DNA from: Streptomyces minutiscleroticus
Lineage (GTDB): Bacteria; Actinomycetota; Actinomycetes; Streptomycetales; Streptomycetaceae
NCBI RefSeq assembly: GCF_014650875.1
Contig: NZ_BMVU01000007.1
Coordinates: forward strand, 122,643 to 186,642
Direction of reading: 5' to 3'
Length of the DNA stretch: 64,000 nucleotides
Position 1 is the stretch's first letter. Each line of letters starts with the position of its first letter. A model generated the notes under the pieces. It was not told the DNA's origin. It saw nothing but the letters and a program-made list of their open reading frames with translations, and did not search any database. Both the position numbers and the translations under genes were made by a program. This document shows, one piece after another, positions 20,226 to 29,005 of this stretch.

Positions 20226-20261
20226 TATTCACATCCTCACGACATGAATAGAACCAGTCAA
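20226..20261 (-). promoter_or_regulatory. hutU promoter with overlapping inverted repeat
   Basis: On the minus strand TTGACT (20261-20256) is followed after 17 nt by GAGGAT (20238-20233). The inverted repeat TATTCA (20226-20231) and TGAATA (20245-20250) brackets the -10 box, the right place for a repressor site. This island is clearly AT-richer than its surroundings. Confidence 0.6.
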
Positions 20262-20310
20262 TACGTGCACGCCCCCGCGGGAACGGCGCCGCGGGTGTTT
20301 CGCTGGACGT

Positions 20311-21783
20311 ATGGCGACCTACACAGGCGGCACGGGCGGCAGGGACGCGAGAACCACGGCGGCGGACGGCGGGGAGGGCGCGCCGGGAGGCGGCGAGGGG
20401 ATACCGGGCGGGGCGGCGGACGGTGCGGAGGGCGCGCCCGGCGGCGGCGCGGAGGCCCGCGGCGCGCGGCGGGACGAGGCCGTGCGCGCCGCCGTGGAGC
20501 AGGGGCTCGTCGGCCCGGACCGCCCCGTCGCCGGCCTGCTGGACGTGGCCGGCGTCCGGGCGGAGGCGGCCGCGCTGCGCGCGGCGTTCGAGGCGGTGAC
20601 CGCGCCCGGGACCCCGGTCCTGCACGCGTTCGCGGTGAAGGCCACGCCCCTGGTACCGGTCCTGCGGCTGCTGCACGCGCAGGGCGTCGGCGCCGAGGTG
20701 GCGAGCCCGGGCGAACTGGCCCTGGCCCGGGCGGCCGGGGTACCGGCGTCCCGCATCGTGCTCGACTCCCCCGCCAAGACCCCGGCCGAGCTGCGGGAGG
20801 CGTTGGCGCTCGGCGTCGCGGTCAACGCGGACAACCCCCAGGAACTGGCGCGCCTCGACGCCCTCGTCCGCTCGGCGCAGCCGCGCTCACCGCTGGGACT
20901 GCGGGTGAACCCGCAGGTCGGCGGAGGCTCGATCGGGGCGCTGTCCACGGCGACGGCCACCTCGAAGTTCGGCGTGGCGCTGCGGGACGAGGGGGCCCGG
21001 GAGTGGGTCGTCCGGGCGTACCTGGACCGCCCGTGGCTGACCCGGCTGCACACGCACTCCGGGTCGCAGGGCATGCCGCTGGAGCTGATGGCCCGCGGGG
21101 TGGCGGAGGCGTACGCGCTCGCCGAGGAGGTCAACGCCCGGGCCGGGCGGCGGCAGGTCGACACGCTCGACATCGGCGGCGGCCTGCCGGTGAACTTCGC
21201 GTCGGACGAGCAGACCCCGACGTACGCGCGGTACGCCCGGCTGCTCGCACGGACCGTACCGGGGCTGTTCGACGGGCGGTACGGGCTGGTCACCGAGTTC
21301 GGGCGGTCGCTGCTGGCCAAGCAGGGACTGGTGCTGGCCCGGGTGGAGTACGCCAAGACGGCCGGGGGCCGGGCGATCGCGGTCACGCACGCGGGGGTGC
21401 AGGTGGCCACCCGCACGGTGTACGCGCCGGGGTCCTGGCCGCTGCGGATGCTGGCGTACGACGCGAAGGGACGGCCCAAGCAGGGGCCCGACGTCGTGCA
21501 GGACGTGGCAGGCCCCGCGTGCTTCGCGGGCGACCTGCTGGCCGAGGGACGGGCGCTGCCGCGCCTGGAGCAGGGCGACCACGTGGCCGCGCCGGACACG
21601 GGCGCGTACTACTTCGCCCACCACTACGGCTACAACTCCCTGGCGCGGCCCGGGGTGTACGGCTTCGGCCCGGACGGAGCGGGCGGCGTCCGCTTCGTGA
21701 CGGTGCGGGAGCCGCAGACGCTCGACGAGATCGTGGCGGAGTCGGGAGGCGGCGACGCCACGGGCCTGACGGACGCGTTCTAG
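20311..21783 (+). CDS. PLP-dependent decarboxylase, diaminopimelate decarboxylase-like
   Basis: Up to 490 residues of the alanine racemase-like TIM-barrel class (DAP/ornithine decarboxylases). The Lys of HAFAVKATPLVPVL should bind PLP; LRVNPQVGGGSIGALSTATATSKFGV, THSGSQGMPLELM, LDIGGGLPVNF and VTEFGRSLLAKQG are family motifs. It is not the usual LysA form: the C-terminal half is shorter and the phosphate-site motifs differ. The first 50 residues are Gly/Ala-rich and no clear ribosome-binding site precedes 20311, so the true start may lie downstream. It is divergent from hutU. The substrate is unknown. Confidence 0.75.
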   Translation: MATYTGGTGGRDARTTAADGGEGAPGGGEGIPGGAADGAEGAPGGGAEARGARRDEAVRAAVEQGLVGPDRPVAGLLDVAGVRAEAAALRAAFEAVTAPGTPVLHAFAVKATPLVPVLRLLHAQGVGAEVASPGELALARAAGVPASRIVLDSPAKTPAELREALALGVAVNADNPQELARLDALVRSAQPRSPLGLRVNPQVGGGSIGALSTATATSKFGVALRDEGAREWVVRAYLDRPWLTRLHTHSGSQGMPLELMARGVAEAYALAEEVNARAGRRQVDTLDIGGGLPVNFASDEQTPTYARYARLLARTVPGLFDGRYGLVTEFGRSLLAKQGLVLARVEYAKTAGGRAIAVTHAGVQVATRTVYAPGSWPLRMLAYDAKGRPKQGPDVVQDVAGPACFAGDLLAEGRALPRLEQGDHVAAPDTGAYYFAHHYGYNSLARPGVYGFGPDGAGGVRFVTVREPQTLDEIVAESGGGDATGLTDAF

Positions 21784-21971
21784 ACGGAAGGGCACGTCAG
21801 GGCAGGTCAAGGCGGTTTCCCGGGGTGCGGGCGCGCCGGGGCATTCGTCCGACCCTAGTCGTCGCGGAGGACACCCCGCAGTCGAATGCGATTTCCCTCA
21901 CCCCGGAGGCGCACGGTGCGTAACTTCTTCGTCACTCGGCCGGAGCGTACGGGTGTGAGGGGGGGTGCACC

Positions 21972-22370
21972 GTGTCCGGAATCGACGAATGCCTGCTGGA
22001 GGCCATGCGGCTGCCCGGGGCCCGGGGTGCCGCGGTGGTCGACTGGACCAGCGGGCTGGCCCTGGGCACGGTCGGGGACTCGCCCACCGGGGACCACGAG
22101 GCGACCGCGGCGGAGACGGCGGAGTTCGCCCGGCTGGCCGCGGAGCACAAGACCTTCGCCCCCGCGGAGGGCGCGGACTGGGCGGGCGGCGAGCCCCCGG
22201 TCGAGGACCTCGTCGTCAGCAACCGCGACAGCTACCACGTGCTGCGCTTCGTCCGGACGACCTTCGACAGCAGCGTCTTCCTCCACCTGTGGATGGGCCG
22301 CTCCGACGGCAACCTCGCGCTGGCCCGCATCCGGCTGGGCGAGATGGCGGAACGGCTGGTGGTGGGATGA
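21972..22370 (+). CDS. Roadblock/LC7-like protein A
   Basis: A 132-residue single-domain protein. GARGAAVVDWTSGLALGTVGDSP, EDLVVSNRDSYHVLRFVRTTFDSSVFLHLWM and a final Leu-rich helix match the layout of Roadblock/LC7 proteins, which regulate small GTPases or form scaffolds. It is clearly a distant paralogue of the gene at 24084, sharing the words VDYTSGMALGTIG and LITLSNQYHLIRLL in altered form. The GTG at 21972 follows a G-rich stretch. Its stop overlaps the next start (ATGA). No GTPase is encoded next to it. Confidence 0.7.
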   Translation: MSGIDECLLEAMRLPGARGAAVVDWTSGLALGTVGDSPTGDHEATAAETAEFARLAAEHKTFAPAEGADWAGGEPPVEDLVVSNRDSYHVLRFVRTTFDSSVFLHLWMGRSDGNLALARIRLGEMAERLVVG

Positions 22371-23230
22371 CCGCCGTCGAGACGCGCGAGCCGCCCGGCC
22401 GGAAGGCGGCGGACCGCAGCGCGCACACCGGCCTCTCCCCCATGCTGGGCCGGCTGGCCGCCGAGCGGGCGAGCGGCGTGCTCACCCGCGACCGCGGCGT
22501 GCTGTACCTGGTGGACGGCCAGGTGGTGCACGCCGAGAGCCCCGCCACGCCCGGGCTCGACGTCCTGCTCACCGCGGGCGGGACGCTGGGCTCCGAGGGC
22601 TGGTGGGAGGCGGTCTCGCAGGCCGGGGCCGAGCGGCGGGTGGGCCGGTTCCTGGTGGACAGCGGCCGGCTCTCCGCGGGCGCGCTGGAACTGTGCCACC
22701 TGGGGGCGCTGTACGACGCGGCGTACTTCACGCTCGGCCCGAACAGCGGCCCGACCCGGTTCCGCTACGGGGTCGCGCACTGGATCGGGCCCGTGCGCCC
22801 GGTCTCCGTGGCGGCCGTGGAGCGGGAGACGCTGCGGCGCCGGGCCCTGCTGGACCGCATCTGGCCGGAGTCCGCGACCGACACCGAGCCGGTCGAGCGG
22901 ACCGGCCGGCGCGCCGACCCCTCCCTGCCGCCGCGCCGCCGCACGGTCCTCGACCACGTGGACGGCGAGCGCACGGCGGCGGCCATCTCGCTCGCCCTGG
23001 GCCGGCCCGGTTTCCACACCCTGGTCGACCTGCGGCGGCTCGCGGCGGCCGGGATGGTCACCGCGACCGTGCGTCCGGCGGCGGCAACGCCGCCGGACGC
23101 ACGGCCACCGGCCGACGGGCCACCGGCCCGGCCGGTTCCTCCGCCGGCCGACCGGCCGGTTCCGCGGGCGGCGTCCGATCCGGACATCGGCCTGCTGGTC
23201 AGGCTCAAAGAAGCCCTGGAGGCCCTGTGA
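22367..23230 (+). CDS. DUF4388-like (PatA N-terminus-like) protein
   Basis: A 287-residue protein of unknown function. The segment GVLTRDRGVLYLVDGQVVHAESPATPGLDVLL (about 38-70) is typical of DUF4388 domains, which in other bacteria occur with response regulators and Roadblock proteins. The middle (TVLDHVDGERTAAAISLALGRPGFHTLVDLRRLAAAGMV) resembles a winged-helix fold. A Pro/Ala-rich linker precedes a short Leu-rich tail. ATGA overlap with the upstream gene and GTGA context with the downstream gene show one operon. The family assignment rests on pattern recognition. Confidence 0.6.
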   Translation: MTAVETREPPGRKAADRSAHTGLSPMLGRLAAERASGVLTRDRGVLYLVDGQVVHAESPATPGLDVLLTAGGTLGSEGWWEAVSQAGAERRVGRFLVDSGRLSAGALELCHLGALYDAAYFTLGPNSGPTRFRYGVAHWIGPVRPVSVAAVERETLRRRALLDRIWPESATDTEPVERTGRRADPSLPPRRRTVLDHVDGERTAAAISLALGRPGFHTLVDLRRLAAAGMVTATVRPAAATPPDARPPADGPPARPVPPPADRPVPRAASDPDIGLLVRLKEALEAL

Positions 23231-23268
23231 TCCGCGCGCTCCGACAGCGTGCCGAGAGGAGGCAACTG

Positions 23269-24045
23269 ATGGCGGCCGAAGCCGAGGTCCTCGACGAGCT
23301 CCGCCGGCTGCGGGCCCGTCTTCCCCAGTTGACGGGGGCGCTCGCCGCCAGTGCCGATGGTCTGGTGCTGGCCCGGGACACACCCGGCGTGGAGCCGGAG
23401 GGCGTGGCGGCGCTCACCGCCGCCGCGCTCGGCGTGGCCCTGCGGATGGCGGACGCGACGGACCGCGGCGACTTCCGCGAGCTGCTCGTCCGCGGCGAGC
23501 GCGGCTACGTGGCGACGTACGCGGCGGGTCCGTCCGCCGTCCTGACGCTGCTGGCCGAGGACCGGGTGAACGTCGGCCGGCTGCACCTGGAGGGACGGCG
23601 GTCCGGGAGCCGGATCGCGGAGGCCGTCGCGGCGGTCGCCGCCCAGGCGGCCGCGTCCGGCGACAGGAAGGCCGCCCCGAGGGCCGGGGACGCCGCGAGC
23701 ACCGGGAAGGCGGAGACTCCCGGCCGCGCGTCCAAGGGACCCGGGCACGTACGGAAGGCCGCCGAGCCCGGGAGACCCGCGGACGCCGGGGGCCCGGGGG
23801 ACGACGGGGCAGCGGGGACCGCCGCGGACACGGTCCCGGCCGAAGGGCCGGACGACCGGGCGGACACGCCGGACGCGCCCGACCCGGTGGCTCCGGCCGG
23901 CCCGGCGGACCCGCCGGGCACCGCGACCGCCCTGCCCGTCCGCACGACCGGCACCGGCACCACCGGCACCCGGACCACCGCGCCGCGCATGAGGACGACC
24001 ACCCGCGCGGCGCGCACCACCGAATCCAGCGGCAAGGGCTGCTGA
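23269..24045 (+). CDS. Roadblock/LC7 domain protein B with long disordered tail
   Basis: A 258-residue protein. Residues about 20-115 form a canonical Roadblock/LC7 domain like the MglB or CvnB proteins of conservons (ALAASADGLVLARDTPGVEPEGVAALTAAALGVALRMAD ... VLTLLAEDRVNVGRLHLEGRR). The last 130 residues are Gly/Ala/Pro/Thr-rich and probably disordered, ending in a lone Cys. The ATG at 23269 has GAGAGGAGG six bases upstream and is preferred to a GTG at 23227 that overlaps the previous stop. Confidence 0.75.
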   Translation: MAAEAEVLDELRRLRARLPQLTGALAASADGLVLARDTPGVEPEGVAALTAAALGVALRMADATDRGDFRELLVRGERGYVATYAAGPSAVLTLLAEDRVNVGRLHLEGRRSGSRIAEAVAAVAAQAAASGDRKAAPRAGDAASTGKAETPGRASKGPGHVRKAAEPGRPADAGGPGDDGAAGTAADTVPAEGPDDRADTPDAPDPVAPAGPADPPGTATALPVRTTGTGTTGTRTTAPRMRTTTRAARTTESSGKGC

Positions 24046-24083
24046 GCACAGACGGACACAGACACCGAAAGGACACACCGATC

Positions 24084-24458
24084 ATGGCCAATACCGAGTC
24101 GGCGCTGAAAGAGGCCCTGGCCTCCATCGAGGGCGCGACGGGAGCCGCGCTCGTCGACTACACCAGCGGCATGGCGCTGGGCACGATCGGCGGCAGCAAG
24201 GGGTTCGACCTCAATGTGGCGGCCGCCGGCAACACCGACGTCGTCCGCGCCAAGATCCGCACGATGGAGCACCTCGGCCTGAAGGGCGAGATCGAGGACA
24301 TCCTGATCACCCTGAGCAACCAGTACCACCTCATCCGGCTCCTCAAGGGACGCGGCGGCAACGGCCTCTTCCTCTACCTGGTGCTGGAGGCCGGCCGCGC
24401 CAACCTGGCGATGGCCCGGCACCAGCTGCGCAGGATCGAGGCGGAGCTGGAGGTCTGA
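24084..24458 (+). CDS. Roadblock/LC7-like protein C
   Basis: A 124-residue protein, ALKEALASIEGATGAALVDYTSGMALGTIGG at the N-terminus and NQYHLIRLLKGRGGNGLFLYLVLEAGRANLAMARHQLRRIE at the end. It is a paralogue of the first gene of the operon and probably adopts the same fold. The ATG at 24084 is preceded by GAAAGGA. It lies 38 nt behind the previous gene and is the last of the four; a 20-bp hairpin follows. No nucleotide-binding or catalytic motif is visible. Confidence 0.7.
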   Translation: MANTESALKEALASIEGATGAALVDYTSGMALGTIGGSKGFDLNVAAAGNTDVVRAKIRTMEHLGLKGEIEDILITLSNQYHLIRLLKGRGGNGLFLYLVLEAGRANLAMARHQLRRIEAELEV

Positions 24459-24525
24459 GCCGAGCGGTCCCGGCGGCGGGCGCCACGGAACCGCACACCG
24501 CCCCGGCCCGCCGCCGGGACACATC

Positions 24526-24580
24526 TCGCGGCCGTCTCCGGCCGGCCCGGTACCGCCGGACCGGCCGGAGACGGCCGCGA
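24526..24580. terminator. Strong bidirectional terminator
   Basis: A perfect 20-bp stem (24526-24545 with 24561-24580) and a 15-nt loop, ending the Roadblock operon and the convergent membrane protein gene. Confidence 0.88.
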
Positions 24581-24591
24581 GGGGCGGCGGT

Positions 24592-25176
24592 TCAGACGAG
24601 CGCGTCGACGCGGCGGCGCGCGCCGCCCGGGGCCGCGTCGCCGGCCGCGATGCCCGTGCTGCGGTAGCCCTTGACGGGCTTGCCCGCCGGCGCGCCCGCG
24701 CCGCGGCCGAGCCAGTCGACGCGGACCCACAGCAGGGCTTCCAGCTCGCGCTCGCGGCGGCCGATCCGGGCCGCCTTCAGGCGCAGCCCGGTCCCGGCGC
24801 CGGCGAGCAGCATCCCGCCCGCCGCGGGCACCGCGAAGGCGCTGCCCAGGGCGGCGGCGAAGGCGAGGAGCAGCCACCAGCGGTGGCCGCGCCGCCAGTT
24901 GCGCGTCGTCACGGCGCGGTCCTGCAGGACGTCGTGCCGGCCCGCGCGCGCGGCGCCGCGCGCCAGGGCCGCGTACCGCTTCCTGCGCACGCACGCCACG
25001 ACGGCGGCCGCGACCAGGAACAGGGCCGCGCCCGCCAGTACCCCGATCCGGCGCCCGGTGACCCCGGGCACCAGTACGCCGATCCCCGCCGCGAACACGC
25101 CGAGCCACCACAGCGGTGCGGCTCCGGCCCGTACGACGACGGCCACCCGAGCCAGTCCCTGACCTCCGCGTCCCAC
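24592..25176 (-). CDS. Hypothetical four-helix membrane protein
   Basis: A 194-residue protein with two hydrophobic hairpins: WWLGVFAAGIGVLVPGV plus IGVLAGAALFLVAAAVVAC (about 28-65), and WWLLLAFAAALGSAFAVPAAGGMLLAG (about 105-132). Loops are Arg-rich and the C-terminal 60 residues are cytoplasmic. I recognise no family. The GTG at 25176 is chosen for the AGGAGGAG sequence upstream. It lies downstream of the RpiR regulator on the same strand, separated by 200 nt. Confidence 0.65.
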   Translation of the reverse strand: MGRGGQGLARVAVVVRAGAAPLWWLGVFAAGIGVLVPGVTGRRIGVLAGAALFLVAAAVVACVRRKRYAALARGAARAGRHDVLQDRAVTTRNWRRGHRWWLLLAFAAALGSAFAVPAAGGMLLAGAGTGLRLKAARIGRRERELEALLWVRVDWLGRGAGAPAGKPVKGYRSTGIAAGDAAPGGARRRVDALV

Positions 25177-25376
25177 CGGCCCTCTCCTCCTTCGGACTCC
25201 GTGCCTCCGTACGCCTTCGGGCGCGCAGGCTAACCGGTGAAGGTGAGACGATTCTGAGAACGGCGGACGGCCCCGGCACCGGACGCCTCCCCGGCGCCGG
25301 TCGACACCTGGCACCGGACGGCGCGTCGGCACCGGACGGCGCGTCCGGGGATGTGCGCGGACACCCGTCCCGCCCG

Positions 25377-26222
25377 CTACTCGACGAACAGCCCCCGCGC
25401 CGCCGCCCGCGCGTCGAACTCCTCCAGGCGGGCCTGTGCGTCCGGCAGGTCGTCGCACATGGCCTCCAGCAGCACCCGCCCCAGCAGCATCGGCGCGCAG
25501 GCCGTGTCGAAGGCGAGCCCGGTGCCGACGGCGGCGGGCAGCAGCAGGTCCGACACCTTCGCCACCGGCGCGAACGCCGAGTCCGCGACGGTGACGACGG
25601 TCAGTCCGGCCTCCCTGGCGTACGCCAGCACCTCCACGACCTCGCGCGGATGGCGCGGCAGCGCGAAGCACAGCAGGGCGCTCGCCCCGGCGCGCACCGC
25701 CGCGTCGATCCGGTCCTGCAGCAGGGAGCCGCCCTCGTGCAGCGGCCGCACGTCGGGGTGGACCTTGGCGGCGAAGTACGCGAAGCCGTACGCCTGGGCC
25801 GCCGCGGCGCGCAGCCCCAGCACGGGCAGCGGCCGGGACGCGGCCAGCAGCCGGCCCGCGCGCGTGACAGGCCGCGGGTCGGCGAGCACCTCGGCCAGGT
25901 GCCGGAGGTTCTCGATCTCGGCCTCGACGGCCTGCTGGTACGCGTTGTGCGCGACCGGCTCCGCGGGGGCGGGCCCGGCGGGCGCGACCTCGCGCAGGTG
26001 CCTGCGCAGCGCGGGGTAGCCGTCGAAGCCGAGGGCGACGGCGAAGCGGGTGACGGAGGGCTGGCTGACCCCGGCCAGCTCGGCGAGTTCGACGCTCGAC
26101 AGGAACGGCACCTCGGCCGCCCGGCGCACCATGCTGTGCGCGATGCGCCGCTGGGTGGGCGTCAGCCGGTGCCCCTCGAAGAGGGCCTGCAGGCGCGCGG
26201 CAGGGCTGTCCGCCCCGTTCAT
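25377..26222 (-). CDS. MurR/RpiR family transcriptional regulator
   Basis: A 281-residue regulator with an N-terminal helix-turn-helix (TPTQRRIAHSMVRR, LAELAGVSQPSVTRFAVALGFDGYPALRRHLRE) and a C-terminal SIS sugar-phosphate-binding domain (PLPVLGLRAAAAQAYGFAYFAAKVHPDVR ... GASALLCFALPRHPREVVEVLAYAREAGLTVVTVAD). Such proteins sense phosphosugars and control sugar or amino sugar genes. No sugar gene is adjacent, so the target is unknown. The ATG at 26222 is preceded by GGAGAG. Confidence 0.92.
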   Translation of the reverse strand: MNGADSPAARLQALFEGHRLTPTQRRIAHSMVRRAAEVPFLSSVELAELAGVSQPSVTRFAVALGFDGYPALRRHLREVAPAGPAPAEPVAHNAYQQAVEAEIENLRHLAEVLADPRPVTRAGRLLAASRPLPVLGLRAAAAQAYGFAYFAAKVHPDVRPLHEGGSLLQDRIDAAVRAGASALLCFALPRHPREVVEVLAYAREAGLTVVTVADSAFAPVAKVSDLLLPAAVGTGLAFDTACAPMLLGRVLLEAMCDDLPDAQARLEEFDARAAARGLFVE

Positions 26223-26506
26223 GAGGTGCTCTCCTTCGGCTGGCGACGCGTGAGGACCGGGCAGGCGGTGGCCGCCGGGGCCGCGGCGGCCACCGGGGAC
26301 CGCGCGGGCCACCGGTCCCGGCCGCCGGGGCACCGGCGGCCGTTCAGCTCCCGAAAACCCTGCATGACCCTATACAGCACCGGCAAGGGGCCGCCCCGGA
26401 CGACCGCCTCCCTCCGTCGTCCCCGGCCGCCGCTGGGGCCCGTCCCCGTACGAATACGGGGGCTGGCCCCCGTGCCCGGCGCACCCCGGATTCCTACCGT
26501 GAGGGC

Positions 26507-26935
26507 ATGGCCGGTATGGAGGCGCGCGACGCCGAACTCAAGAAGGAACTCGACGCCGCCCTGCACGCGCGCAGGGAACTGGGCGAGGAGTACGAGTCCG
26601 CGCTGGTCGACTCGTTCCTGGAGAAGGTCGAGCAGCGGCTGGACGGGGCGGTCGACCGCCGGGTGCGGCGCCACCTGGCGGAGCGGCGGACGGCGGAGGA
26701 GCGGAGCGCGCGCTCCCCGCGGCCCGCCGACAGCTGGGGCGAGCGCTTCGGCTTCGGCGTCATCTCGCTGGTCCTGGCGATCCCGCTGTCCGCCATCGGC
26801 GGCGGCGTCGCCGATCTGCGAGGGCTCCTGGTCGCCTGGACGGGCATCGTCGGGGTCAACGCCGTGCAGGCGCTGCGCACCTCGCCGAGGATCGGCCGCC
26901 GCGGCGACGGGCAGGACTCCGGCTGGGAGGAGTGA
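26507..26935 (+). CDS. Hypothetical membrane protein with coiled-coil N-terminus
   Basis: A 142-residue protein. Residues 5-60 are highly charged and helical (DAELKKELDAALHARRELGEEYESALVDSFLEKVEQRL), suggesting a coiled coil. Two hydrophobic stretches follow (FGVISLVLAIPLSAIGGGVA and GLLVAWTGIVGVNAVQAL). It resembles small actinobacterial integral membrane proteins of unknown function. ATG at 26507 with GAGGGC just before; an internal ATG at 26516 is an alternative. Confidence 0.65.
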   Translation: MAGMEARDAELKKELDAALHARRELGEEYESALVDSFLEKVEQRLDGAVDRRVRRHLAERRTAEERSARSPRPADSWGERFGFGVISLVLAIPLSAIGGGVADLRGLLVAWTGIVGVNAVQALRTSPRIGRRGDGQDSGWEE

Positions 26936-27001
26936 ACGGCGGGGACCGAGGGCTGCGGACCGGAACCGGGCGGGACGGCGCCCCGGGCGCGGGGGAAGCG
27001 G

Positions 27002-27040
27002 GAGCGCCGGGCGCCTCCGGGGGTGAGGCGTCCGGCGCTC
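27002..27040 (+). terminator. Terminator of the coiled-coil membrane protein gene
   Basis: GAGCGCCGG-G-CGCCTC pairs with GAGGCG-T-CCGGCGCTC: 15 Watson-Crick pairs plus one G-T pair around a 7-nt loop. Confidence 0.75.
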
Positions 27041-27342
27041 GCGCGGGAAAGGGTGTGCGCGGGGACCGCCGCACCCCCGTGAACGGGGGGCGGGACGACG
27101 GCGGTCCCCGCGAGGGACGCGGGCCGGGTCAGGGCCGGGCTTGCGCGTCCGTGGCGTTCACGAAGGTCCGGGAGCCGCTCCGGAGGTTCATGACGCCGTT
27201 TCGGGTGCCGGCCCGGGGCGGGGAGCCTCCCCCAGTGCTGAACGCCTGGGAGGTGTCCCCACCGCCTGCCGACACCCACCAATGTGCCGGACCAGTGTTA
27301 AGCGGGTGCTGCGCGGACGTGACGTGCTCGTACCACTTCCAC

Positions 27343-27378
27343 GAAGTTCCTCCGGGAGGCGAAGTTCCTCCGGGAGGC
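27343..27378. repeat. Tandem 18-bp duplication
   Basis: GAAGTTCCTCCGGGAGGC occurs twice head to tail. The unit contains the dyad CCTCC..GGAGG, so each copy can also fold. Confidence 0.85.
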
Positions 27379-27402
27379 GCCGCGGGATCCGGACGCGCAG
27401 GG

Positions 27403-27429
27403 GCGCCGCGGGAGCGCTTCCCGCGGCGC
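27403..27429 (-). terminator. Terminator of cystathionine beta-synthase gene
   Basis: A perfect 11-bp stem (GCGCCGCGGGA at 27403-27413 with 27419-27429) and a 5-nt loop, 36 nt behind the stop codon. Confidence 0.75.
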
Positions 27430-27464
27430 GCCCGCCCGGCGGGCCCCTTCCGGCCCTGCCGCCC

Positions 27465-28859
27465 CTACTGCTTCGCGCCGCCCTTGGCGAGGAAGGACAG
27501 CAGGTCCTGGCGGCTGACGACGCCGGTCGGCCTGCCCTCGACGAGGACGATCGCGGCGTCGGCACCGCCCAGCACGGACATCAGGTCGCCGACCGGCTCG
27601 CCCGAGCCGACCTGCGGCAGCGGCGGGCTCATGTGCTTCTCCAGGGTGTCGTCCAGGGAGGCGCGCTGGGCGAACAGGGCGTCGAGCAGCTCCCGCTCCA
27701 CCACGGAGCCCACGACCTCGGCGGCCATCACGTCCGGGTGTCCGGCGCCCGGCTTGACGATCGGCATCTGCGAGACGCCGTACTCGCGCAGCACCTCGAT
27801 GGCCTGGCCGACGGTCTCGTCCGGGTGCATGTGGACCAGGGAGGGGATGGAGCCGCCCTCCTTGTCGTTCAGCACGTCGCCGACGCGGGCGCTCGGACCG
27901 GAGTCCTCCAGGAAGCCGTAGTCGGCCATCCACTCGTCGTTGAAGATCTTGCTCAGGTAGCCGCGGCCGCCGTCCGGCAGCAGGACGACCACGACGTCGT
28001 CGGGGCCGAGCCGCTCGGCCACCTTCAGCGCGGCGGCCACGGCCATCCCGCAGGAGCCGCCGACCAGCAGCCCCTCCTCCTTGGCCAGCCGGCGGGTCAT
28101 CTGGAAGGAGTCCTTGTCGGACACGGCGACGATCTCGTCGGCGACGGTCCGGTCGTAGGCGCTGGGCCAGAAGTCCTCGCCGACGCCCTCGACCAGGTAC
28201 GGGCGGCCGGAGCCGCCCGAGTACACCGAGCCCTCCGGGTCGGCGCCGACGACCTTCACCCTCCCGTCACTGGCCTCCTTCAGGTAGCGGCCGGTGCCGG
28301 AGATGGTGCCGCCGGTGCCCACGCCCGCCACGAAGTGCGTGATCCTCCCCTCCGTCTGCTCCCACAGCTCGGGGCCGGTCGAGTGATAGTGGGAGAGGGG
28401 GTTGTGGGGGTTGGAGTACTGGTCGGGCTTCCAGGCGCCCGGCGTCTCGCGTACGAGCCGGTCGGAGACGTTGTAGTACGAGTCCGGGTGCTCGGGGTCG
28501 ACGGCGGTCGGGCAGACGACCACCTCGGCGCCGTAGGCGCGCAGTACGTTGATCTTGTCGGTGCTCACCTTGTCGGGGCACACGAAGATGCACTTGTAGC
28601 CCTTCTGCTGCGCCACGATCGCGAGGCCCACACCAGTGTTTCCGCTGGTCGGCTCGACAATGGTGCCGCCCGGCCGCAGCTCTCCGCTCTGCTCCGCCGC
28701 CTCGATCATGCGCAGGGCGATGCGGTCCTTCACGGAACCGCCCGGGTTGAAGTACTCGACCTTCGCCAGGACGGTCGCCTGGATGCCCGCGGTCACGTGG
28801 TTGAGCTTCACCAGCGGGGTGTTGCCGACGAGGCTGATCATCGAGTCGTGGAAGTGCAC
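27465..28859 (-). CDS. Cystathionine beta-synthase
   Basis: A 464-residue PLP enzyme that condenses serine and homocysteine to cystathionine. The fold II domain has GNTPLVKLNHV, the PLP Lys in NPGGSVKDRIALRM, PTSGNTGVGLAIV and GGTISGTGRYLKE. The C-terminus carries a paired CBS module (residues about 345-460: MHPDETVGQAIEVLREYGVSQMPIVK ... IVLVEGRPTGVVSRQDLLSFL), which binds adenosyl ligands in relatives. The GTG at 28859 has CCGGAGACAACG upstream. It reads divergently from the SGNH hydrolase. Confidence 0.95.
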   Translation of the reverse strand: MHFHDSMISLVGNTPLVKLNHVTAGIQATVLAKVEYFNPGGSVKDRIALRMIEAAEQSGELRPGGTIVEPTSGNTGVGLAIVAQQKGYKCIFVCPDKVSTDKINVLRAYGAEVVVCPTAVDPEHPDSYYNVSDRLVRETPGAWKPDQYSNPHNPLSHYHSTGPELWEQTEGRITHFVAGVGTGGTISGTGRYLKEASDGRVKVVGADPEGSVYSGGSGRPYLVEGVGEDFWPSAYDRTVADEIVAVSDKDSFQMTRRLAKEEGLLVGGSCGMAVAAALKVAERLGPDDVVVVLLPDGGRGYLSKIFNDEWMADYGFLEDSGPSARVGDVLNDKEGGSIPSLVHMHPDETVGQAIEVLREYGVSQMPIVKPGAGHPDVMAAEVVGSVVERELLDALFAQRASLDDTLEKHMSPPLPQVGSGEPVGDLMSVLGGADAAIVLVEGRPTGVVSRQDLLSFLAKGGAKQ

Positions 28860-29005
28860 CGTTGTCTCCGGAGCTGCAAAAGGGGTGGTCTGGGTGGTGC
28901 CGCCAGCCTATGCCCCCTCTCGGCGTTACCGGACCGCCGCGATTGGACGGCCGTCTCCACGGGGCAAGCAGTTGATGTACGGCTACGAGGAGGTGGCGGC
29001 TTCGC

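Larger units (their letters stand above)
26936..27464. other. 529-bp intergenic region
   Basis: It contains terminator hairpins (27002-27040 and 27403-27429), a tandem 18-bp duplication (27343-27378), and otherwise GC-rich sequence with one AT-richer patch near 27270-27300. I see no supported gene. Confidence 0.6.
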
